Assembly (NCBI GenBank): GCA_947062645.1
Contig: CAMSQT010000057.1
Coordinates: forward strand, 1-6,927
Source of the DNA: an uncultured Clostridium sp.
Lineage (GTDB): Bacteria; Bacillota; Clostridia; TANB77; CAG-508
Direction of reading: 5' to 3'
DNA: 6,927 nt
The notes under the pieces: generated by a model
What the model saw: the letters and a program-made list of their open reading frames with translations, nothing else
Told to the model about the DNA's origin: nothing
Databases searched by the model: none
In this document: piece after piece, positions 1 through 6,882 of the stretch
Layout of the letters: each line of letters opens with the position of its first letter
How positions within the stretch are numbered: position 1 is the first letter of the stretch
Program-made: the position numbers and the translations under genes

Positions 1-21
1 AGACGTGTGCTCTTCCGATCT
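1..21 (+). other. Illumina adapter remnant (left end)
   Basis: The first 21 bases match the inner 3' part of the TruSeq read-2 adapter, ending in the universal GCTCTTCCGATCT. This is library DNA and not part of the organism. Genomic sequence starts at about base 22. Confidence 0.97.
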
Positions 22-69
22 AAGGTTCCTAAAAAACAGGAATCTTCTTTAAGATTTAATAATATACTT

Positions 70-928
70 TTATCCTAAGAAAAAATACGCAAGTACAATA
101 ATCCCTAAAGCAATTCTATAATAGCCAAATGGCTTAAAGTCATGTTTCTTGATATAATTCATTAAAAATTTTATAACCAATACAGATACTAAGAAAGATA
201 CTATCATTCCTACTAATAAAATGATTAATTCTGCTCCTGTAAAACCAAATCCAAATTTAACTAGTTTTAATAAGCTTGCTCCTAGCATGGTAGGTATCGC
301 TAAATAAAAAGTGAATTCTGCAGCATTTGGTCTTGACAATCCTATTAATAACCCTCCAATAATGGTTGAGCCGTGAACGTGATGTCCCTGGAAAAATGGC
401 TGCTAGTAATTGAAATATTCCAATAATAATAGCATCTTTGTAAGTAATTTGTGTACTGGTTTCTTTTTGTTTGTTTCCTGTGTTTTTAGATTTTAAATTT
501 TCCACTACAATAAAGGCTATTCCAAATACAATTAAGGCAATTGCTATGCAAAATGGATTATAAAATAATGCCTCAAACATTTCGTCAAATAAAAGACCTA
601 TTACTGCTGCTGGTATGCAAGCAACTAAGATTTTAGTCCATAAAATCATAATATTTTTATCAAAATAAGATAAAATTCCTTTTTTAGTGATTGCTTTTTC
701 TTTGTTGTTTGTCATCGGCCATATTTGTTTCCAATACAGTAATACTACTGCTAGTATAGCTCCAAATTGAATGACAACTTGAAACATACTCCAAAATTCA
801 GGTGATACTTCTTGTAGTTTTACAAATTGTTCCACTAAGATTAAATGCCCTGTGCTACTTATTGGTAACCATTCGGTAATTCCTTCTACAATTCCAAATA
901 AAACAGATTTTAAAATTTCTATTATCAT
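70..928 (-). CDS. uppP: Undecaprenyl-diphosphatase UppP (BacA), needing one +1 shift at CGG
   Basis: UppP is an integral membrane enzyme that dephosphorylates undecaprenyl diphosphate, recycling the lipid carrier for peptidoglycan and other wall polymers; overexpression gives bacitracin resistance. With one base (373) skipped, the protein is 285 residues, normal for the family. The N-terminal signature EGITEWLPISSTGH carries the catalytic E15, E19 and H28. The second signature PGTSRSGSTI holds catalytic R184 and Gly186. Several hydrophobic helices follow, ending in a short FFLG tail. The start at 928 has AGGAG at 936-940, 7 bases upstream. The zero frame would stop at 223 residues, 37 codons after CGG. 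The shift falls inside the catalytic motif: TCA-C-GGC, where only Gly fits the family. The start overlaps the dpaA stop, implying translational coupling. Confidence 0.93.
370..373 (-). other. CGG-N +1 shift site in uppP (codon 186, CGGC)
   Basis: The coding strand reads CGT TCA CGG CTC. Skipping the C at 373 gives CGT TCA GGC TCA ACC, that is R-S-G-S-T of the conserved PGTSRSG motif. A normal arginine codon CGT is used two codons upstream (377-379), so the arginine box as a whole is still decoded. Confidence 0.85.
925..928 (-). other. ATGA stop/start overlap of dpaA and uppP
   Basis: After the dpaA frame is corrected at 1012, its stop TGA is 927-925 and the uppP ATG is 928-926, a 4-base ATGA overlap. 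This junction is in phase only if exactly one base is skipped in dpaA, so it independently supports the corrected frame. Confidence 0.88.
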
Positions 929-1810
929 GATTTTTCTCCTTCTTCCTTTTCTAAGATATGATAGATTGTGTTTTTTATGATTTCAGCAGTCGTAACTGGT
1001 GCTACTTTTCCGTGGTAAAGCTAGACCCCAAATGAATTTTAGCCCTAATCTTTCTATTTCTTTTTGATCGGCTCCCCCTGGTTTTGAGGCCAAATCAATA
1101 ATTATTGTTTCTTTATCCACATATTTTAAGTTTTTGGTGGTTAATATTAAATGAGGAACCGTGTTTATTATGATGTCATATTGTGCCAAATTTTCTTTTA
1201 AGTTATTTATGTTGGTTTCCTTGTAGCCGTAAGCTTTTATCCAGGCGAAATCTTCTTGTTTTCTTACCGCACAGGTAACTTTTGCTGATAATCCTTCTAG
1301 TTTTTTGGCTAACACTTTTCCAATTCTTCCAAAGCCTAAAATCAAGATGTTACTTCTATGGATTGTTTTTAGGGTGTTTTGCATAACAATTTCGATGGCA
1401 CCTTCTGCGGTTGAAATCGCATTTAATATGGCTAGTTCTTCTTGTTCCATAAGATCAATTACTTCTATTTTGTTCTTTTTTGCCATTTCTTGTACCTCTT
1501 GTTTGATACTTCCTGCAATTAGCTTTTTGTTTTGTATTTTTTTTATTAGTTCTTGCCATGGTATTTGGTTTTTACTGAATTTTGTGTTTATGTTGGTTCC
1601 ATCTGTTAAAAATGGAGTTGGTCCTATGATTGTTTCTACTTCTTGAACTGCCTCATTTAATGTAAAACACATTTTTATGTTCTGTTCGTTTTTTAGTTCT
1701 TCTGCTTGTTCTAATCCATAAGTATATACTATTGCTTTTTCTTTTGCAAGTAATTTTGTTAATTTTATCATTCGTAAGTCTCCACCAATGATGGCAAATT
1801 TTGTTTCCAT
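925..1810 (-). CDS. dpaA: Dipicolinate synthase subunit A (SpoVFA/DpaA), needing one +1 shift at CGG
   Basis: DpaA is one of two subunits that convert the lysine-pathway intermediate (hydroxy-tetrahydrodipicolinate) to dipicolinic acid, the calcium chelator of the spore core. It acts in the mother cell during late sporulation. The protein begins METKFAIIGGD, as in SpoVFA. It carries an NAISTAEG segment (about 130-137), a Rossmann nucleotide-binding motif GFGRIG at 159-164 and the IIDLASKPGG block. The start at 1810 is preferred: homology begins there, and an AAGAAAGGA site (1823-1831) lies upstream, though the 12-base spacing is long. Skipping base 1012 gives LPGKVAPVT and a 294-residue protein, close to B. 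subtilis SpoVFA; the zero frame would stop eight codons after the CGG. No dpaB follows; uppP does. Confidence 0.92.
1009..1012 (-). other. CGG-N +1 shift site in dpaA (codon 267, CGGA)
   Basis: The coding strand reads TTA CCA CGG AAA AGT. Skipping the C at 1012 gives CCA GGA AAA GTA GCA CCA, that is P-G-K-V-A-P. The corresponding SpoVFA segment has LPGIVAP, so glycine is the expected residue. Confidence 0.85.
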
Positions 1811-1856
1811 TTTTAATTTCATTCCTTTCTTAATAGCACAATATTTTCCTACTTTC

Positions 1857-1864
1857 ATTATATG
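1857..1864 (-). promoter_or_regulatory. Candidate dpaA-uppP promoter, -10 element CATATAAT
   Basis: Between the terminator and dpaA, the coding strand has CATATAAT about 50 bases before the start codon. It matches the -10 form CATAnnnT of the mother-cell sigma factors E and K, which is plausible because spoVF is mother-cell expressed. It also contains a perfect TATAAT for sigma A. No convincing -35 element is visible at the right spacing for any of these, so the assignment is tentative. Confidence 0.35.
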
Positions 1865-1897
1865 TTAGTATTTTTTTATTATTTGTTTCTACCTAAT

Positions 1898-1936
1898 AAA
1901 AAAAGATACCAAGTTTCTATCTTGCTATCTTTTTTT
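1898..1936 (-). terminator. Intrinsic terminator after the TPR gene
   Basis: Arms at 1898-1913 and 1921-1936 form a 16-pair stem with one G-G mismatch and a 7-base loop. On the minus strand the descending arm ends in seven T's. It begins 3 bases after the stop of the TPR gene. It separates the polA group from dpaA-uppP. The A7/T7 symmetry means it could work on either strand. Confidence 0.8.
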
Positions 1937-1938
1937 AT

Positions 1939-3186
1939 TTATTCTTGTCTTTCTTTTTGCCAATCTAAATCAAATTCTACTTCTTCTTGGCTCTTCTTTT
2001 TTCCTCTTCCAGAAGCGTTTTTTCTTAACATTCTAATATCATTGTAGCTTAAACTTCTTGTTATTTCACTCATTTCCTCTAAATGCTCTTTGGCTTTTAT
2101 TTCTTTTTGTTGTAATTTCTTTTCTTCTTTTTCTTCTGGTTCTTCTAAATTAAATGGAATTGAAATTTTAGCCATGATAGGGATAAAAATTGGCTCTTTT
2201 TTTACCTTTTCTACAATCTTTTTTGCATTACCATCAATTGCGGTATTAATGTATTTGATGGCTGTTTCCTTGTCTCCTTTAATTAAATATATCTTTGCTA
2301 ATTCGTAATAACCATCTGCTGATAGTTCTTCTTCTTCAATTGCTTCTAAAAATCTTTTTTCTGCTTCTTCTAAGTCTTTATAGATTAAAGCAATTTCTGC
2401 TAATGAGTATTTAGCATTGTATAGTAAAGTATTAATTTCGGCTGCTTTTTCATAACAAGTCTTGGCGTTTTGAAAGTCATTTAACATGGTGTAGGCAATT
2501 CCTAAGTTGTAATTTAATTCGTAAGATACAGGATTGTATCGTAACGCATCTTGATAAACATTAACCGCTTCTTTGTATCTTTCTTTTTCAATTAAAATTT
2601 CACCTAAAACTTCAGTTGCTTTTATCATTTCTGGCTTTTTGTTTAATAAATTAAATAACATTTCGATTGCTTCATCTTTTTTATCTAAATAGGTCAATAA
2701 CTCTGCTACTTTGTAATAGGAATCGTAATCCTTTTTGTTTAAGTCAATGGCTTGTACATATTCGTCTATTGCTTTTCTCATGCCACCTTCTTGTTCATAA
2801 ATTTCGGCTAACATTCTGTGTGCTTTGTAAGATTTTGAGTTCTTTTCTAACAAATCAATTAACGCTTGTTTTGCTTTTTTGTTATCGCCTAACATTAAAT
2901 ATAATTTAGCCTTTTGTAGATATACCATTTCAAATAATGTAATATTTCTTTTTTCTAAAATCATGACCACAATTGGTATAATAATGGATAATATATATTT
3001 TAAAATGACAAATAGCATATTTAGTTTTATACTAAATAATGCTTCGGCAAAGTTAAGTGCAATTCCTATAAATTCTAACACTAAAATTGCTACATAGGTT
3101 GTGTCATTATTTCGTATCATACGGAAAAACATGTATACAAATATCGCAAATGAAATGATTGTAAATATTATTTGTTCTATTATCAT
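1939..3186 (-). CDS. Membrane-anchored tetratricopeptide repeat protein
   Basis: This 415-residue protein has no recognised specific function. Residues about 1-80 hold three hydrophobic segments (IIFTIISFAIFVYMFF, a second near 30-50, and one ending PIVVMIL near 75). From about 84 to 320 come several tandem TPR units, with typical spacings such as LAEIYEQEGGMRKAIDEY, NLGIAYTMLNDFQNAK and LAEIALIYKDLEEAEKRF. TPRs mediate protein-protein contacts. The last ~80 residues are highly charged, with E/K-rich likely coiled or disordered sequence. The start has GAGGAG at 3196-3201, 9 bases upstream. The frame is intact: none of its roughly 11 glycines is preceded by an in-frame CGG. It lies 56 bases after the transglycosylase gene with no terminator between, so co-transcription is likely. 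Expected role: a membrane-tethered scaffold; the partner is unknown. Confidence 0.85.
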   Translation of the reverse strand: MIIEQIIFTIISFAIFVYMFFRMIRNNDTTYVAILVLEFIGIALNFAEALFSIKLNMLFVILKYILSIIIPIVVMILEKRNITLFEMVYLQKAKLYLMLGDNKKAKQALIDLLEKNSKSYKAHRMLAEIYEQEGGMRKAIDEYVQAIDLNKKDYDSYYKVAELLTYLDKKDEAIEMLFNLLNKKPEMIKATEVLGEILIEKERYKEAVNVYQDALRYNPVSYELNYNLGIAYTMLNDFQNAKTCYEKAAEINTLLYNAKYSLAEIALIYKDLEEAEKRFLEAIEEEELSADGYYELAKIYLIKGDKETAIKYINTAIDGNAKKIVEKVKKEPIFIPIMAKISIPFNLEEPEEKEEKKLQQKEIKAKEHLEEMSEITRSLSYNDIRMLRKNASGRGKKKSQEEVEFDLDWQKERQE

Positions 3187-3242
3187 TTTGTTTCTCTCCT
3201 CTTTTTTAACACCACTATTTTACTTCATTTTTCGTCATTTGT

Positions 3243-3807
3243 CTAGTTTTTATACAAATTTTGGTAAATTTTATAATCTCTTAATATCCTTCTTACATAA
3301 TTATTCGTTTCTTTATAAGGTATTTTTTCAATATCGGTACCATCCCTTTTTATAATTTCCTTTTCAATCCATCCGGTCAACAGTACCAATTCCTGCATTA
3401 TAAGCAGCCAATGCCACCTCTTTATTTTGATAGCGTTCTAAAAGTGTTGCTAAGTAACAAGTCCCAATTTCAATGTTTTTATGGACATCAAACAATTCCT
3501 GTCTTGCGTTTTCAAAATCTAACTCGATTGCATTTTTCTTTGCCACATCTTTTGCTGTCTCCTCCATTAACTGCATCACGCCAATTGCTTCTTTATTAGA
3601 AACTGCTTCTTGCTTAAAATTACTCTCTGCTTTTATCACTGCATAAATAAGATTTTCCTCTACCTTATATTTTTCTTGATAGCACAAAACTGCTTCACTA
3701 TATGTTTTTGGATATATCATTTTTAATATACTACTTTTAAATAGAAAAACAAATACCAATAAAATACTCATTACTGCTATCACAACTATTTGCTTTTTGC
3801 TTTTCAA
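3243..3807 (-). CDS. Membrane-anchored lytic transglycosylase (SLT/GH23), needing one +1 shift at CGG
   Basis: Soluble-lytic-transglycosylase-like enzymes cleave the MurNAc-GlcNAc bond of peptidoglycan, forming 1,6-anhydro ends. This one starts MKSKKQIVVIAV, with a single N-terminal membrane segment (about 7-24), so the domain should face the wall. SLT motifs in order: AESNF with catalytic Glu61, GVMQLM (76-81), and AAYNAG (134-139). Skipping one base at 3375 restores the C-terminal part (WIEKEIIK... PYKETNNYVRRIL... NLYKN), for 187 residues in total, usual for small clostridial forms. The zero frame stops three codons after CGG, losing the YV-R-IL end of the domain. The TTG start at 3807 is chosen for its GAGGAGGAG site. 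An ATG at 3870, inside the end of polA, would add 21 charged residues and has no ribosome site. Confidence 0.9.
3372..3375 (-). other. CGG-N +1 shift site in the transglycosylase gene (codon 145, CGGA)
   Basis: The coding strand reads GTT GAC CGG ATG GAT TGA. Skipping the C gives GTT GAC GGA TGG ATT GAA, that is V-D-G-W-I-E. The W-I that follows the AAYNAG-G-V block is typical of the family. The position of the glycine itself is variable in the family, so the exact extra base is less certain than in uppP. Confidence 0.75.
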
Positions 3808-3813
3808 TCTTTT

Positions 3814-3822
3814 CTCCTCCTC
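3814..3822 (-). promoter_or_regulatory. Ribosome binding site that fixes the TTG start of the transglycosylase
   Basis: GAGGAGGAG on the minus strand ends 6 bases before TTG at 3807. It lies in the 49-base gap after the polA stop (3857-3859). The strength and spacing favour TTG over the upstream in-frame ATG at 3870. Confidence 0.8.
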
Positions 3823-3856
3823 TAGTGTCCTATTGGGGACGTTTCTCTTCTGAACA

Positions 3857-6569
3857 TCATTTACAATCATACCAGTTTTTAGCTTCTCCTATATCTGCTA
3901 TTAGTGGCACTTTTAGGCTGATTGCACTTTCCATACTTTGTTTTAAGATATCTTTTATTTGTTCCTTTTCTGTTTCTGGTGCTTCTATCATCATTTCATC
4001 ATGTACTTGCAATACGATTTTTGCTTGTAAGCCTCTTTTTTGAAGTTCTTGATAGACTTTTATCATGGCTATTTTCATGATGTCTGCTGCTGTTCCTTGG
4101 ATTGGTGTGTTCATGGCAACTCTTGATCCAAATTGTCTTACCATATAATTGCTTGCTTTTAGTTCTGGAATGTATCTTCTTCTATGAAATAGGGTTTCTA
4201 CATAGCCATCTTCTGTTGCTTTTTTGGTAATTTCCTCCATAAAGGTTTTGATGCCTGCATATTGCTCTAGGTATTCGGTAATGTATTCTTTGGCTTTTTT
4301 TCTTAAGATACCTAATTGTTCTGCTAACCCAAAGTCACTAATTCCATAAACGATTCCAAAGTTTACGGCTTTGGCATCACTTCTTTGTTCTTTGGTAACT
4401 TGGTCAATTGGCGTTTTAAACACTTTGGAAGCTGCTTGTTTGTGGATATCTTGCCCTTCTTGGAAGGCTCCGTATCATATGCTCGTCATTTGAAATGTGG
4501 GCTAGTACGCGTAATTCAATTTGCGAGTAATCAGCATCTACATAAACTTTTCCCTTCTCAGGCTTAAATACCTTTCTTACTCTTTTTCCTAATTCAAATC
4601 TGGTTGGAATGTTTTGTAAGTTTGGCTCGGTTGAACTGATTCTTCCCGTTGCTGTTATGGTTTGATGGAAAAAGGAGTGTATCCTTTTAGTTTTGGGATT
4701 GATGTATTGTTTTAATCCTTCTACATAGGTAGAGTTCAGTTTCATTAATTGACGGTATTCTAAAATTTGTTCTATAATAGGGTCTTCTCTTTTTAATTTT
4801 TCTAAAACGTCTACATCTGTTGAATAACCACTTTTGGTTTTTTTGATAACTGGCAGTTTCATTTTTTCAAATAGGATTTCGCCTAATTGTTTGGTAGAAT
4901 TGATGTTAAATTCTTCTCCTGCCATTTCATAAATAATTTGGGTTATTCCTTCTAGTTTTTGGGTCAATTCTTTTCCAAATTCACTTAGTTCTTCTTCGTC
5001 AACATACATGCCATTCCATTGCATGTTTGATAGTACTTCAATAGTTGGCATATCAATTTGATAAAATAACTCTAAGGCTCCTATTTCTTCTAATTGCTTT
5101 AAGGTGATTTTTCTTATTTGGCTGATAGCGTAAGCATATAAAGCATATTTTTGTTGGTTATCCTTTTGGTTAACCCCTTCTTCCCCAGATGGCATATCAA
5201 ACAGATTGATTTGCTCTTGTTTTGGCTCTTCTCCGTATCCACTCGTCTAAATCAATTTCTAAATATTCTTGCATTAGATTTTCAATTTCTAATTTATTAC
5301 GGCTTGGGTTTAAAATGTAACTGCTAATTGAAACATCATAGTTGATTCCTTTTAAATCAATTCCTATTTGTTTTAATAAGATGTATACTTTACTTAAGTT
5401 AATTCCTATTTTTTTGATTTCTTCATTTTCCCAAATTTCTTTTAATTCCTTTACTATTTCTTCTTCGGTTATTTCAACATAGCTAGCTTCTTTTTCTTCT
5501 TCATTAAAAATAGATAATCCTACTACTTTTTCTTTTATAATTTTTGAAGGTTCTTGGTCTTCTTTCGTATGAAGATAAGCTATCATTTGTTTTTGCTTTT
5601 TTATTAAGTTTATGATTTCTTCTTTTGTTTTATCTACTATTTTAAATAAATCTTTTGGCTCTTTTTTATTATTTACTTCGCCACCGTAAAGAAAATCGTT
5701 CAATGTAACGATTAAAGTTTAGTTCTTTAAATAGTTCTAGTACTTTAGGCTTGTCCCACTCTTCTACTTTAAAATCTTCTAAGGTATGTTTGATTGGTAC
5801 TTCTAAATTGATAGTTCCTAAGGTTTTGGATAAAAAAGCTAGGTCCTTGTTGTTTTCGATGTTTTCTTTTTGTTTTCCTTTTAGTTCTGCTTCTTGCTTT
5901 TCTACTTTTTCGTATAGATTTTCGATAGAACCAAATTTTTGGATAAGTGCCGTGGCTGTTTTTTCTCCTATTCCTGGAACGCCTGGAATGTTATCACTAC
6001 TATCTCCTTGTAAGCCTTTTACATCAATTAATTGCTTTGGTTCCAAACCGTATTTTTCGATGATAGCTGCTTTGTTATATTCGTCGTTTTGGGTTTTTCC
6101 TCCTTTGGTGTGTGGAATTCGAATGGTTACTTTGTCGGTTGCAAGTTGAAAGGTATCTCTATCTCCTGAAAGAATCACTACCTCTAAACCTTGTTTTTCG
6201 CCATAGCAAGATAAGGTACCGAAGCACATCGTCTGCTTCATACCCTTCCATTTCTACGATGTCTATGTTCATAGCACGCAAGATTTCTTTTATGATTGGC
6301 ATTTGGTCTGCTAGTTCTTGTGGCATTCCTTTTCTGGTTGCTTTGTAGCCTTCATATAGTTTATGTCTTGCGGTTGGTGCTTTTAGGTCAAAGGCGACAA
6401 CTAAGTATTTTGGATTTACATCCTCTAATAATTTAAATAAAATGGCTAAAAAACCGTAAACGGCATTGGTGTATTTTCCGTCTTTTGTGGTTAGCATTTT
6501 ACTTCCCATGATGCCATAAAAGGCTCGGTTCATGATGCTGTTTCCATCGACTAATACTATTTTTTCCAA
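3857..6569 (-). CDS. polA: DNA polymerase I, interrupted by four CGG +1 shift sites
   Basis: Pol I fills gaps and removes primers in replication and repair. Skipping four single bases (6221, 5686, 5235, 4472) gives 902 residues, between E. coli (928) and B. subtilis (880). The 5' nuclease comes first: LVDGNSIMNRAF, EGYEADDVLG, SGDRD, and the helix-hairpin-helix GVPGIGEKTA. A 3'-5' exonuclease-like region (about 310-480) lacks the DxE motif and has NLSKVY where NxKYD is expected, so proofreading is probably lost, as in Bacillus-type Pol I. The polymerase part has ATGRISSTEPNLQNIPTR, motif A DADYSQIELR (Asp679), motif B R728/K732/F736/Y740, and motif C VHDE (His855, Asp856). The start is TTG at 6569 with AGGAGG 8 bases upstream, overlapping the preceding gene by 13 bases. 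In the zero frame the protein would end at 136 residues. Confidence 0.95.
4469..4472 (-). other. CGG-N +1 shift site in polA, fourth (codon 699, CGGA)
   Basis: The coding strand reads CAT ATG ATA CGG AGC CTT. Skipping the C at 4472 gives ATA GGA GCC TTC CAA, that is M-I-G-A-F-Q-E-G-Q-D-I-H. This joins the motif A segment to the conserved AF..G.DIH helix of family A polymerases. The zero frame ends 27 residues later. Confidence 0.83.
5232..5235 (-). other. CGG-N +1 shift site in polA, third (codon 445, CGGA)
   Basis: The coding strand reads GAG TGG ATA CGG AGA AGA. Skipping the C at 5235 gives ATA GGA GAA GAG CCA, that is W-I-G-E-E-P-K-Q-E-Q. It continues into the NLFDMPSGEEG linker. The same ATA-CGGA sequence occurs at the fourth site. 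Confidence 0.82.
5683..5686 (-). other. CGG-N +1 shift site in polA, second (codon 295, CGGT)
   Basis: The coding strand reads TTT TCT TTA CGG TGG CGA. Skipping the C at 5686 gives TTA GGT GGC GAA GTA, that is S-L-G-G-E-V. The zero frame stops five codons later. The site lies in the linker between the 5' nuclease and the exonuclease-like domain. CGA is used as ordinary arginine four codons upstream (5696-5698). Confidence 0.82.
6218..6221 (-). other. CGG-N +1 shift site in polA, first (codon 117, CGGT)
   Basis: The coding strand reads GAT GTG CTT CGG TAC CTT. Skipping the C at 6221 gives GTG CTT GGT ACC TTA TCT, that is E-A-D-D-V-L-G-T-L. E. coli Pol I has EADDVIGTL here, so glycine is expected. 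The site is next to metal-binding aspartates of the 5' nuclease. Confidence 0.87.
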
Positions 6570-6882
6570 AGTTTTTTCCTCCTATTTTTGGTTTTGTTGT
6601 TTATCATCCCTATTCCTAAACTTCCTACCCATAAAATAAAAACAAATGGGGTTCCATTTCTCCATCCTTCTCCATAGGTTAGAAAGATGCTATTGGCAAA
6701 TTCTGTTATGATGGCTATTTGTGGAATCCAAAGAATATCCTCTGCTTTTTGCCACATTAAGAGTGGAAATAACCAGATTATATACCATGGCTGAAAGTTT
6801 GTAATTAATAAAAATAAAAATGCCATAATAAAATAGTTTGCTTTTCTTAGTTCTTCTTGTAATCGTATCTGCTTTTTGTTTA
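6557..6882 (-). CDS. C-terminal part of a polytopic membrane protein, possibly a GT-C glycosyltransferase
   Basis: The frame is open from the contig edge for 107 codons to TAG (6557-6559); the N-terminus is cut off by the adapter junction. The visible part is strongly hydrophobic: a membrane segment near YFIMAFLFLL, the block NFQPWYIIWLFPLLMW, a segment WIPQIAIITEFANSIFL, and a last one FVFILWVGSLGIGMI. It ends with a basic tail, KTKNRRKKLWKK. The QPWY..WL.PLL pattern resembles the C-terminal region of GT-C fold polyprenyl-phosphate-sugar-dependent glycosyltransferases, but the catalytic part is outside the window, so this is a guess from pattern. Its end overlaps the polA start by 13 bases, suggesting co-translation. 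No CGG is present in this part. Confidence 0.6.
6578..6583 (-). promoter_or_regulatory. Ribosome binding site of polA, supporting the TTG start
   Basis: AGGAGG on the minus strand lies 8 bases before TTG at 6569. The following codons read EKIVLVDGNS, the usual N-terminus of the Pol I 5' nuclease, so TTG is the start. The site lies within the coding end of the preceding membrane-protein gene. Confidence 0.85.

Noticed and set aside
24..44. Small hairpin TTCCT/AGGAA after uppP as a terminator
   Set aside because: The stem has only about five pairs with an A-rich loop. On the minus strand the downstream T-run would lie beyond the adapter, so it cannot be judged.
1305..1646. Plus-strand open frames here and elsewhere (for example 5751-6149)
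   Set aside because: They lie opposite clear minus-strand genes and show no recognisable family. They are by-products of the antisense of A+T-rich coding sequence.
1811..1858. ATG at 1858 as the start of dpaA
   Set aside because: It has no ribosome site, adds 16 residues absent from the family, and would sit on the candidate promoter. The family start METKFAIIGGD is at 1810.
3187..3242. A separate promoter or terminator between the transglycosylase and TPR genes
   Set aside because: The 56-base gap holds a good ribosome site but no stem-loop with a T-run and no paired -35/-10 elements, so read-through is the simpler view.
3808..3870. ATG at 3870 as the start of the transglycosylase
   Set aside because: It lies inside the end of polA without a ribosome site. 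TTG at 3807 has GAGGAGGAG at 6-base spacing and begins at a normal membrane anchor.
70..6569. Unrelated pseudogenisation or random sequencing indels in four genes
   Set aside because: All seven lesions are the same base in the same context and codon phase, with no stop codons, deletions or homopolymer slips besides. Random error or decay should be mixed. A systematic technical insertion is not excluded and needs the reads.
22..6882. CRISPR arrays, tRNA or rRNA genes, insertion sequences
   Set aside because: No regularly spaced repeats, cloverleaf-like segments, ribosomal RNA motifs, inverted terminal repeats or transposase motifs were seen; genes fill nearly all of the insert. In particular, no tRNA that might explain the CGG decoding lies here.
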